Positions 6,594 through 13,933 of a stretch of DNA of 17,849 bases are shown piece by piece (position 1 is the first letter of the stretch; the number at the start of each line of letters is the position of its first letter). Source of the stretch: Deltaproteobacteria bacterium (GTDB taxonomy: Bacteria; Myxococcota; UBA796; SXON01); NCBI GenBank assembly GCA_947483545.1, contig CANKNP010000065.1, positions 1 to 17,849 on the forward strand, written 5' to 3'. A model generated the notes under the pieces. It saw nothing but the letters and a program-made list of their open reading frames with translations, did no database searches and was not told the origin of the DNA. The translations under genes were made by a program, and so were the position numbers.

Positions 6594-7628
6594 GTGATCG
6601 ACAGGCTGTTCCATCATCGGCCGTGGCCGCCCCCGGGCGGACAGGTGTACCTCGAACTCCTCCCGGGCCGCGACTTTGCGCTCCGGACCAACCCAAGGTT
6701 GTTCCTCGGCGAGCACCCTCTGCGGCTCGGACGAGGCCCAGACAACGATTTGGTGTTGAGCGAACCCAGCGTCTCCGCCCAGCACGCCACGGTCGGGGTG
6801 GCGCGGTGCGAGGTGTACGTGCGGGACCTTGGGAGCACCCATGGCACCTGGGTGGACGACGTGCAAGTCGATGGCGAGGCCGCGCTCCGGCCAGGGCAAG
6901 TGCTCCGGCTGGGGGAGACGCCGGGACTGCTGCTGGGGAGCAGCTCGCCACAGTTGAAGTTCCCGCCCGCATGGCGGCTGGAGGTCCTCGGGACGGGGGC
7001 GGGCATCGCCATCCCACCTTCGGGGCTTCGAGTGGGCCAGGGCCCGGCGGTGGACCTGGCGATCCCGTTGGAAGGCCTCGAAGCCTTCACGGTCACGCCG
7101 GGCGAGGAGAGCGCCGATTTACGCCACGATGGACAGGTGGAGCAGGTACGGCCAGGGGTGCCGTTCATGCTGGGTGGCGTTCACTTTCGGATTTGCCCCT
7201 GTGACAGTCTGCTCCTGCCACAGGTCATCCCAGGGTGCCCGACCGACTCGTATCGTTTGCATGTAGCGTTGGGCGGCCCCGCCGGGGCAGAGGCCCGCGT
7301 GGAGGACCTGGAACAACATCGGGTGTGCCATGTCACCGCGGAGAACCGCGCGGTGTTGCTCTACGTCCTGGGGGCCCGAACGCTCGAGGACCGGGCAGCC
7401 CATCGCCGGGCGGATCTACAGGGTTGGTGTACGAACGATGAAGTGGCGAGCGGGATTTGGGGGAGAGAGGCAGACAGGCTGCACGCCAACAACCTGAACG
7501 TTTTGCTCCACCGACTCCGGCACGATCTGAACGACGCGGGCTTCGATGCCCGCTTCCTTGAAAAACGGAAGGGCGCCCTCCGGGCGCGTTTGGGCCATGT
7601 TTCCCTGGATAACGGAGCCCGGTGCTGA
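6594..7628 (+). CDS. FHA-domain protein with degenerate second FHA module and C-terminal winged helix
   Basis: 344 residues from a GTG start, with ACGAGG about four bases upstream. Seen: an FHA domain at about 38-112 with the phosphothreonine-binding set LGRG (45-48), SAQH (61-64) and DLGSTHGTWV (78-87). At about 128-200 a second FHA-like unit (GLRVGQGPAVDLAIP, later LGGVHFRI) lacks the SxxH and the Asn/His-Gly positions, so it probably does not bind phosphopeptide. The C-terminus (about 225-340) has the shape of a winged-helix domain of the OmpR/SARP type: GWCTNDEVASGIWG, then NNLNVLLHRLRHDLNDAGF and a basic wing. No membrane segment is present. Inference: a transcription factor read by Ser/Thr kinase signalling, comparable in parts to mycobacterial EmbR but in reversed order and without a BTAD domain. 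Its last bases fall within a repeat copy. Confidence 0.82.
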   Translation: MIDRLFHHRPWPPPGGQVYLELLPGRDFALRTNPRLFLGEHPLRLGRGPDNDLVLSEPSVSAQHATVGVARCEVYVRDLGSTHGTWVDDVQVDGEAALRPGQVLRLGETPGLLLGSSSPQLKFPPAWRLEVLGTGAGIAIPPSGLRVGQGPAVDLAIPLEGLEAFTVTPGEESADLRHDGQVEQVRPGVPFMLGGVHFRICPCDSLLLPQVIPGCPTDSYRLHVALGGPAGAEARVEDLEQHRVCHVTAENRAVLLYVLGARTLEDRAAHRRADLQGWCTNDEVASGIWGREADRLHANNLNVLLHRLRHDLNDAGFDARFLEKRKGALRARLGHVSLDNGARC

Positions 7629-7693
7629 ACTGAACGCGTTCCCGCTATAGATCCGGGTAGGGGCGGCCCCGTGAGGCTTTGCGACAATGCCAC

Positions 7694-7739
7694 CCGGAAC
7701 TGAACGCGTCCCCGTTCCCGGTGGCCGCCCCCGTCAACG
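7694..7739 (+). repeat. 46-bp direct repeat, copy 1
   Basis: Starts CCGGAACTGAACGCGTCCCC and ends GTCAACG. It matches copy 2 (7888-7933) at 44 of 46 positions. Confidence 0.9.
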
Positions 7740-7772
7740 CACTGCAGGCATTGAACCTGCACGTGTCCCAAA

Positions 7773-7831
7773 GGGCGGGCACGGGGGCCCGCCCCTACGC
7801 CCCCGTTTGGATCCGCGTAGGGGCGGCCCCC
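7773..7831. repeat. GTAGGGGCGG-type nested inverted repeats (REP-like)
   Basis: GGGCGGGC (7773-7780) pairs with GCCCGCCC (7787-7794) over a 6-nt loop. A larger pair joins 7783-7800 with 7815-7831, where the right arm is GCGTAGGGGCGGCCCCC with one G fewer than a perfect complement, over a 14-nt spacer. The core GTAGGGGCGGCCC also occurs at 7658-7670. Similar GTAGGGGCG palindromes are common extragenic repeats in many high-GC genomes. Confidence 0.8.
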
Positions 7832-7887
7832 GGGAGGCTGGGCAACAGTGTCCCCGGTGCTGAACGGAACGCCTTTCCGCTCTTGAT

Positions 7888-7933
7888 CCGGAACTGAACG
7901 CGTCCCCGTTCCCGCTGGCCGCCCTCGTCAACG
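7888..7933 (+). repeat. 46-bp direct repeat, copy 2
   Basis: It differs from copy 1 (7694-7739) at two bases. It follows directly on the second copy of the TGCTGAAC piece. Confidence 0.9.
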
Positions 7934-7959
7934 TGCCCAGCCCTCTGCGACGCACGAAG

Positions 7960-8045
7960 CGACGCCTCCCCCCGGAGAGAGAAGGCGTCGGCATCTGAAC
8001 CGTCAGGGGGCCGCGAGCCAGTTCGCAGTCGGGCCTCCCCCGACT
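7960..8045 (-). other. Gene-free stretch with two hairpins behind the lipoprotein stop
   Basis: AGTCGGG (8027-8033) and CCCGACT (8039-8045) can pair over a 5-nt loop and overlap the stop codon of the minus-strand lipoprotein gene. Further downstream for that gene, CGACGCCT (7960-7967) pairs with AGGCGTCG (7983-7990). Neither is followed by a T-tract on the minus strand, so a terminator role is only possible. Confidence 0.4.
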
Positions 8046-9426
8046 ACTCGGACTCGCCCGCGCGGAAAGACCCCGTGGCGAGCACGACAAGGGAGGCCAG
8101 CGCCTCCGCCTCGTTCAGGTCCTGCACGACCAAGGCGGCGGCCACGCGCGTTTCGGCGGTGAACTCGCCCCAGGCGCCGTTCACGCCGGTCGCCATGACG
8201 GAGGCGCTGTCGCTTGCGCCCACGGCGGCCTCCGTTGTGGCGGCCACGCTGGCGTCAAGGTCCGCCGAGGTCGAGAGCGTGGCCGTCAACAGGCCGTCCA
8301 ACGCGAGGATCGCGCTGGTGCTCAGGACCAGGTCCGCGAGGGTGTCCTCGCTGGACGGCCCAACCAACGCCCCGCGGAACGCGGCCCAGGCGTCGCGCAT
8401 GGCCTCGACATCCGCAGCGGCGGCGGCGGCGGCGGAGGCCACCTCCAACTGGGCAGCGGCGTCGATCGCGACGCTCTCGGCGGCGGGAGCCTCAGCCGTG
8501 GCGGCCACCGCGGCCGCGCCGGCAAAGTAGGCCTCCAACTGGCCGGCGGCGAGCTCCAGCGAAACGCCGGACGAACTGCCGCTCGTCGCCTCTTCCACGT
8601 AGAACACCAGCGCGAGACCGGCCTGCGCCTCCCCCTCCCACTGGGTGTCCGCTGCCACTCCCAACGAGCTGCGCGCCTCCATCATGCCCTCGATCAAGGC
8701 GTCGTACGCCAAGCTCGCGACGGCGCTGATCTCGACCCCATCCCCGACGTCTTCCGCCAGGGTCAGGTCCGCGTCCAGCGCCACGTCATAGGCGCTCGCG
8801 GCGCTGGCCTCCGTCGCAACGAAGGCATCGGCAGGCAGGCTCACGCCGGCTTCGGCATATGCGGAGGCCGCTGCAAGCTGCGCGGCTGCCACACCCACGG
8901 CGAGCGTGGCCACCAAGTTCGCGTCCGCGCTGGCAGCGGCTTCGACCGTCAGGTTGGCGTCCAACCGGGCGCGCAGGTCGACAACGTCGATGTCCGTGGA
9001 GAGGGTCCCGGCCGTGACCATCGCTGTGTACACCGCCACTTCCAACGAGGACTCCGCGTTGACCGGCGCGCTCGTCGCCACCTCACCGGCGGCCGCCGTG
9101 ACCGCCAGGAGCGACGATCCCAGGGTCCCCCCCTCCTCGTCGCGCACCTCAAGCACGACGCGGAGGGTGTCGGCCGGCAACTTGACGGAGAAAGAGCCGT
9201 TTTCCTCCACGTCACCCTCGCCCATGGACACGACCTCACCATCGTCGTCGTAGCCCCAGCCCTCGACGGTGGAGGCCCCCTGATAGTCCGTCCGCCCCAC
9301 GGCCTCTGAGTTGCGACGGGTCGTGTCGCCGGGGTGGAAGAGGCCGTACGGACCAGGAGTGGGGGCGCAACCGCCCAGAAGCACAAGGGCAGACGCGAGG
9401 GCGGTGATCGGGAAACGATTGGACAT
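8044..9426 (-). CDS. Alanine-rich lipoprotein of unknown function
   Basis: 460 residues from ATG at 9426, with GGAG six bases upstream. Seen: a lipoprotein signal peptide (basic Arg4, hydrophobic core, lipobox LGGC with Cys20), so the mature protein is probably anchored to a cell membrane. Residues about 45-125 contain GYDDDGEVV and NGSFSVKLP and look like a small beta-sandwich of the kind that follows lipoprotein signals in secreted proteins. From about 145 onward the chain is extremely rich in Ala, with Ser, Val, Asp and Glu and almost no Lys, and is likely mostly helical. A run of eight Ala near residue 332 is encoded by a GCG/GCC triplet tract. The protein is strongly acidic. It lies 124 bp downstream of dnaE on the same strand. 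I recognise no family. Confidence 0.78.
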   Translation of the reverse strand: MSNRFPITALASALVLLGGCAPTPGPYGLFHPGDTTRRNSEAVGRTDYQGASTVEGWGYDDDGEVVSMGEGDVEENGSFSVKLPADTLRVVLEVRDEEGGTLGSSLLAVTAAAGEVATSAPVNAESSLEVAVYTAMVTAGTLSTDIDVVDLRARLDANLTVEAAASADANLVATLAVGVAAAQLAAASAYAEAGVSLPADAFVATEASAASAYDVALDADLTLAEDVGDGVEISAVASLAYDALIEGMMEARSSLGVAADTQWEGEAQAGLALVFYVEEATSGSSSGVSLELAAGQLEAYFAGAAAVAATAEAPAAESVAIDAAAQLEVASAAAAAAADVEAMRDAWAAFRGALVGPSSEDTLADLVLSTSAILALDGLLTATLSTSADLDASVAATTEAAVGASDSASVMATGVNGAWGEFTAETRVAAALVVQDLNEAEALASLVVLATGSFRAGESE

Positions 9427-9550
9427 GGAATACTCCGGGGGTAGGCGCGAGGCCTTGGGTCAGGAGCGAGGCGGAGGATCCGCTGGTGCTCTGTCTCCTG
9501 GCCAAAACCTAGGGCCGAACCGATGGCGGGGGCTTTCGCTTGGCTTTCAC

Positions 9551-12500
9551 TCACCCCAACCGAACCACCTCCGCCCGTCCAAACAACCCCCGCAATCCCT
9601 CGACCAACTTGGGCGTCGCCCGCACCCGGTGATCCTCGCCCACGCGAATCGTTGCCGCGTACTTTCCAGCTTCCTCCAGTATGATCGCCGTCTCGCACGC
9701 GCCCAGGTTGCCCGCGAGCAGCTCCACCAACTTCCCGTAGGCGTCGCCCTCCAGCTCCTCCGCTCGCACGTGGATCTCGACCGCGCGCGTCCGACGCTCG
9801 CGCAGGTCCTCCATCAGCTCCGCCGTCTCCGCCAGCATGACGATGGCGTCGCCCTTCTTCTCCAGCTTTCCCGTCACCAGCAGCGGTTTTCCGGCCTCCA
9901 GCACCGACTGGCTCGCGGCCAGCGCCTTGGCGAAGAACACCGCCTCCACCGCGGCTTGTTCGTCCTCGATCGTCGCGAACGCCATCTTGTCGCCCTTCTT
10001 GGTCTTGATGACCCGGAACGCGGCGACGACCCCGCAGATCCGGGCGTCTGGCACCTGGCTGTCCTCCCGACGACGCGGCCCCGGTTCGGCGATCGGAAGC
10101 TTGTTCAGCTCCGGGATCGGTGTCGCCCACCGCTTCGCCTCCTCCGCGAACGCCTGCACCGGATGGCCCGTCAAAAACAGGCCCAGGGCCTCCTTCTCGT
10201 TCGTCATCCGCTCGCTGATCGGCCATTCGCCGACCGCCGGCAGCTTGAAGGCGGGCGGCAGCGCCTTGCCGCCGAAGAGCCCCATCTGCGGCGATCTTGC
10301 GGCCTCTTGCACGCCCTGGGCGGCCTGCATCGCCTCCTCGGCGGCGGCCCACATCCGCGCGCGGGGCTCGCGCAGGGTGTCGAGCGCACCGGACTTGATC
10401 AAGCTCTCGAGCGCCTTCTTGTTCAGGCGCTTCCAGTCGAGCTTGCACAACAGATCGAAGTAGTCCTTGAACGCACCCCCCGCGGCCTCCCGGGCCTCGA
10501 CGATCGCGGCGATGGCGTTCTCCCCGAGCCCCTTGAGCGCCGCGAGGCCGTAGCGGATCGAGCGGCGGTCGGTCGCCGGGACGTCAAAGTAACGGACGCT
10601 TGTCTGCACGTCGGGCGGCAGGATCGTCAGGCCCGCGCGCTTGCAATCACCCAGGTAGATGAGGATTTTGTCGCTGTCACCCGCGTCGATGGACATCAGC
10701 GCGGCCATGTACTCGGCGCGGTGGTGGGCCTTCAGCCACGCGGTCTGGTAGGCGATGTAGCCGTAGGCCGCGGAGTGGGACTTGTTGAACCCGTACTCGG
10801 CGAACTTCGCCAACAAATCGAAGAGGTCGCTCGCCTTTTTCTCGTCGTGGTTGTTCTTGACCGACCCGGACACGAACCGACCCTTCTGCTTCGCCATCTC
10901 CTCGGGGTTCTTCTTGCCCATGGCGCGACGCAGCAAGTCGGCTTCGCCCAGCGAGTAACCGGCCAGCACCTGGGCCACCTGCATGACCTGCTCCTGGTAG
11001 ACGATCGTGCCGTAGGTGCTCCCGAGGATCGTCGCCAATTCGATGAACGGGTACGTGACCTCCTTCCGGCCATGCTTGCGGTCGATGAAGTCATCCACCA
11101 TGCCCGAAGACAACGGCCCTGGTCGATAGAGCGCGACCAACGCCACCAGATCGTCGATGCAGCTCGGCCGCAGGCGGGTCAACAGCTCCCGCATGCCGGA
11201 CGACTCGACCTGAAACACCCCGAGCCCATCGCCGCGCTGCAGAAGCTGGTAGGTTTTCTCGTCCTCGACGGAGATGTTGCCGATGTCGATGCGCTCGCCC
11301 GTGTTGCGCTGCACCATCGCGACGGCGTCCCGAATCTGGTCGAGGGTCTTCAGCCCAAGGAAGTCGAACTTGATCAGGCCGATCGACTCCGCCGACTTCA
11401 TGTCGTACTGCACAACGGGTCCGCCCTCCGGCCCGTCCCGGTAGAGCGGCGTGAGCGTGACCAGCGGCCGATCCGCGACGACGACACCCGCAGCATGGAC
11501 CCCTGTCTGGCGTGTGATCCCCTCGATCCCCCGGGCCAATTCCACGACGCGCCGCACCCGCGGGTCGATGCGGCACAGCTCCACGAGCCGCGGCTCCTCC
11601 TTCAAGCTGTCGTCGATCGAGATATTCAGCTTGTTCGGGATCAGTTTTGTGATTCGGTCGCTCTCGGTGAACGAGAGATCACACACCCGGGCTACGTCCT
11701 TGAGCGCGGCCTTGGTCTGCAGCTTGCCGTACGTGATGATCTGGGCGACCACGTCGGTGCCGTACTTGGCACGTACATGCTCGATCACCTCCTCGCGGCG
11801 GTCCTGCGCGAAGTCCACGTCGATGTCGGGCATGCTGATGCGCTCGGGGTTCAGGAACCGCTCGAACAGCAGCACGTACCGGACCGGATCGATGTCGGTG
11901 ATACGCATCGCCCACGTGACGACCGACCCCGCCGCCGATCCACGGCCTGGACCCACGGGAATGTCGCGGTCCTTCGCCCAGTTGATGAACTCCGCGACGA
12001 TGAGCAGGTACGCCGCGAAGCCCATCTTCAGGATCAACCGGAGCTCATCCTCCAGCCGCTCCAGGTAGGCCGGGTGCAGCTCCGGGGCGATGAGCTTGAG
12101 CCGTAGCTCCAATCCGCGACGGGCATACCAGAAAAAGTACCCGTTGAGGCTGCCCGATCCGATCGGGCGCTCGGGTGTCTCGGCCGGCATGCCATAGTCC
12201 CGGGGCGGCGGGAACGCCTCGTAGAAGAACGCCCAGTTGCGGTCGCTGTCCGCGGTCGGCTCGGCGTCTGGCGGCGTTGAACTTGGAAAGTAGTACGTGC
12301 TCGTATTGAACTTGAAGGTGCAACGCTCGGCGATCGCAACCGTGCGATCCAGCGCCGCGCCGTCGTCCGGAAAGAGCGCCCGCATCTGCGCCTCCGTCTT
12401 GAAATAGAGCTGGTCGGTCCGTGGCCGATCGCGCTTGGCGTCGTTCAGCGAGGTGCCCGAGGCGATGCAGTTGAGCACGTCGAGCAGCACCGCGTCGGAC

Positions 12501-13120
12501 GGCTCCACGTAGCGGATGTCGTTCGTCACCACCGTCGAGAGCCCCAGCTTTTCCGCCCACAATCGCACCTCTCCGAGACGCTCCTCCACCCCATCGATCC
12601 CCGGATCGGCGAGCTCCGCGTACAGCCGTTCCACCCCGAAGATCTCCACCAACGGCACAAGCCGCTCCCCGTTGTCCTGCCCCCGCCGGCCCCCTCGGAT
12701 CGGGCCCAGCTCCGCCGACGTCAGCGCGATCAGCCCCTCGTTGTGCGTTCGCAGCATGGCCAGATCGATCCGCGGCCGGTGGTAGATCCCGTCGAAGATC
12801 GCGGCGGTCACGAGCTTGCACAGGTTCTCGTAGCCCTGCTGCCCCTCCACGAGCAGCACCAACTGGTACGCCTGCTCAAGGCCACCCTCGCGGACGTGCA
12901 TGCCGCGCGGGTCCACCCAGATCTCGGCGCCGAAAACCGGGTGAATCCCCTTGTCCTTGCACCCCTTGTAAAAGTCCACCGCACCGTACAGATTGCACGT
13001 GTCCGTGAGCGCGAGGTTCGCCATGCCCGCCGACTTGGCCGCTGCGACCAGCTCTTTCGGGGTCGGCACGCCGTTGAGCAGGCTGTACTGGGAGTGGACG
13101 TGCAGGTGGGCGAAGGGCAT
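9551..13120 (-). CDS. dnaE: DNA polymerase III subunit alpha (DnaE)
   Basis: 1189 residues, close to the usual 1150-1180. It is the replicative polymerase that extends DNA as part of the holoenzyme. Seen: an N-terminal PHP domain (HLHVHSQYSLLNG, residues 5-17). Polymerase core GPGRGSAAGSVV, then PDIDVDF with catalytic Asp432 and Asp434, and KFDFLGL with Asp586. The fingers contain YGFNKSHSAAYG. A HhH region (LKGLGENAIAAI) and beta-clamp site QMGLF (945-949) follow, then an OB fold (ARICGVVAAFRVIKTKKGDKM). Odd: the PHP domain has TDT instead of TDH at 39-41, ADP for the usual QDH, and DIRY for DVHY, so its metal site is probably dead and proofreading would need a separate epsilon exonuclease. 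An insert of about 47 residues (280-326) follows FKFNTSTYYFP. No Shine-Dalgarno is evident before the ATG, but the start is fixed by homology. Confidence 0.97.
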   Translation of the reverse strand: MPFAHLHVHSQYSLLNGVPTPKELVAAAKSAGMANLALTDTCNLYGAVDFYKGCKDKGIHPVFGAEIWVDPRGMHVREGGLEQAYQLVLLVEGQQGYENLCKLVTAAIFDGIYHRPRIDLAMLRTHNEGLIALTSAELGPIRGGRRGQDNGERLVPLVEIFGVERLYAELADPGIDGVEERLGEVRLWAEKLGLSTVVTNDIRYVEPSDAVLLDVLNCIASGTSLNDAKRDRPRTDQLYFKTEAQMRALFPDDGAALDRTVAIAERCTFKFNTSTYYFPSSTPPDAEPTADSDRNWAFFYEAFPPPRDYGMPAETPERPIGSGSLNGYFFWYARRGLELRLKLIAPELHPAYLERLEDELRLILKMGFAAYLLIVAEFINWAKDRDIPVGPGRGSAAGSVVTWAMRITDIDPVRYVLLFERFLNPERISMPDIDVDFAQDRREEVIEHVRAKYGTDVVAQIITYGKLQTKAALKDVARVCDLSFTESDRITKLIPNKLNISIDDSLKEEPRLVELCRIDPRVRRVVELARGIEGITRQTGVHAAGVVVADRPLVTLTPLYRDGPEGGPVVQYDMKSAESIGLIKFDFLGLKTLDQIRDAVAMVQRNTGERIDIGNISVEDEKTYQLLQRGDGLGVFQVESSGMRELLTRLRPSCIDDLVALVALYRPGPLSSGMVDDFIDRKHGRKEVTYPFIELATILGSTYGTIVYQEQVMQVAQVLAGYSLGEADLLRRAMGKKNPEEMAKQKGRFVSGSVKNNHDEKKASDLFDLLAKFAEYGFNKSHSAAYGYIAYQTAWLKAHHRAEYMAALMSIDAGDSDKILIYLGDCKRAGLTILPPDVQTSVRYFDVPATDRRSIRYGLAALKGLGENAIAAIVEAREAAGGAFKDYFDLLCKLDWKRLNKKALESLIKSGALDTLREPRARMWAAAEEAMQAAQGVQEAARSPQMGLFGGKALPPAFKLPAVGEWPISERMTNEKEALGLFLTGHPVQAFAEEAKRWATPIPELNKLPIAEPGPRRREDSQVPDARICGVVAAFRVIKTKKGDKMAFATIEDEQAAVEAVFFAKALAASQSVLEAGKPLLVTGKLEKKGDAIVMLAETAELMEDLRERRTRAVEIHVRAEELEGDAYGKLVELLAGNLGACETAIILEEAGKYAATIRVGEDHRVRATPKLVEGLRGLFGRAEVVRLG

Positions 13121-13149
13121 TGCGGGGGTGTATTCGGATACACTCCCCC

Positions 13150-13920
13150 GTGGCCCTCCTCCCCAGCACCTTCGCGCTCTGGTGGCAAATGGCCGACTGC
13201 ATGGCCCGCATGGACTTCTGGCTCGGCGCCGAACCCTCCACCGAGGCGCCCGCAGCCGCGAGTTGGGTATACGTCTACGACGATAATGGCGACCTCCGCT
13301 GGGCCCGGATGCAGGACGACGAGGGATTCACCAACATCACGATCGCGTTTCACTACGACGAACGGGGCAACTTGGAGCGCGCGGTCATGAACCCGAAGGC
13401 GGACGGGCAGGGCCAATACGTGGACTACCGCTACGATGCCGATCGCAACGTGCTCGCCGAGACCGACGACCGCGGCGATGGTTCGATCCAGGCGCGGACG
13501 TGGACCGAGTGGATGGGCGATCTGCGCGTTGGGGCCAGGACCGACCACAACGCAGACGGCCAGGTGGATCGGTGGTCCAGCTTCTGGACCGACGCCTCAG
13601 CCTTTGCTTCGGAGACCTTCGAGGACATCGTCGTGCCCGACGGCGACGAGGCCGAGCGGCAGGAGTACGACGATCTCGGCAGGTTGATCCGGACAGACAG
13701 CGACAGAGATGGCGACGGCGGCGTAGATCGCTCCGTGTGGCGCGGCTACGACGCCGCGGGCCGGATCGCCTGGAAGGATGCCGACAACGACGCCGATGGT
13801 CGCGCGGACACCACGGCGATCTGGCACTGGTGGTGTCCGGCGGGGCGGGTCTCTTCGGCGGAAGGTGGGCGGCTTCAGACCCTCGCCGCGCCGTCCACTG
13901 TGGCCGTCGAACGCCGCTGA
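13150..13920 (+). CDS. YD-repeat (RHS-like) protein with Asp-rich Ca-binding-type loops
   Basis: About 256 residues if the GTG at 13150 is the start. A TTG at 13120 and ATGs at 13189, 13201 and 13210 are also in frame. Seen: from about residue 37 the chain is built of units of the form Y-x-YD-x-GNL, e.g. VYVYDDNGDLRW, HYDERGNLERAV, YRYDADRNVLAE, EYDDLGRLIRTD and GYDAAGRIAWKD. These alternate with Asp-rich loops DHNADGQVDRW, DSDRDGDGGVDRS and DNDADGRADTT. Such combined repeats are common in uncharacterised envelope or secreted proteins of Myxococcota. No toxin domain or RHS core is present. The N-terminal stretch has a hydrophobic segment (LLPSTFALWW) followed by MADC, which is a poor lipobox. 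Export is therefore likely but not proven. It is divergent from dnaE and converges on the next gene with a 13-bp gap. Confidence 0.7.
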   Translation: MALLPSTFALWWQMADCMARMDFWLGAEPSTEAPAAASWVYVYDDNGDLRWARMQDDEGFTNITIAFHYDERGNLERAVMNPKADGQGQYVDYRYDADRNVLAETDDRGDGSIQARTWTEWMGDLRVGARTDHNADGQVDRWSSFWTDASAFASETFEDIVVPDGDEAERQEYDDLGRLIRTDSDRDGDGGVDRSVWRGYDAAGRIAWKDADNDADGRADTTAIWHWWCPAGRVSSAEGGRLQTLAAPSTVAVERR

Positions 13921-13933
13921 TCCCCGGGCCGGC

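Larger units (their letters stand above)
7619..7933. repeat. Mosaic repeat island
   Basis: Seen: three related pieces occur twice each. Piece one begins CCGGTGCTGAAC and ends GATCCGG (7619-7655 and 7854-7891). Piece two begins GATCCGSGTAGGGGCGG (from 7650 and from 7810) and runs through GAGGCT-x-GC-ACA-TG to CCGG. Piece three is CCGGAACTGAACGCG through GTCAACG (7694-7739 and 7888-7933), with 2 differences in 46 positions. The second round equals the first with piece one moved between two and three. The island begins inside the 3' end of the FHA gene. No convincing gene lies within it. Confidence 0.85.

Noticed and set aside
5970..6899. 309-codon minus-strand frame across the terminator and FHA start
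   Set aside because: It crosses a strong terminator and two supported + strand genes and has no recognisable domain.
7679..7897. 72-codon open frame inside the repeat island
   Set aside because: It consists of repeat units read in one frame, with no ribosome site and no family similarity.
8417..8435. GCG triplet tract as a phase-variation switch
   Set aside because: Length changes in multiples of three would alter only the number of Ala residues and not switch the gene off. The tract is short.
9311..12106. Long 931-codon open frame on the + strand opposite dnaE
   Set aside because: It is antisense to a well-conserved DnaE. Its composition (runs of Arg, Leu, His, Gln) is typical of the complement of GC-rich codons, and no family is recognisable.
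13921..13933. 13-bp gap between convergent genes as a bidirectional terminator
   Set aside because: It is too short, has no T-tract, and shows only a small GC palindrome.
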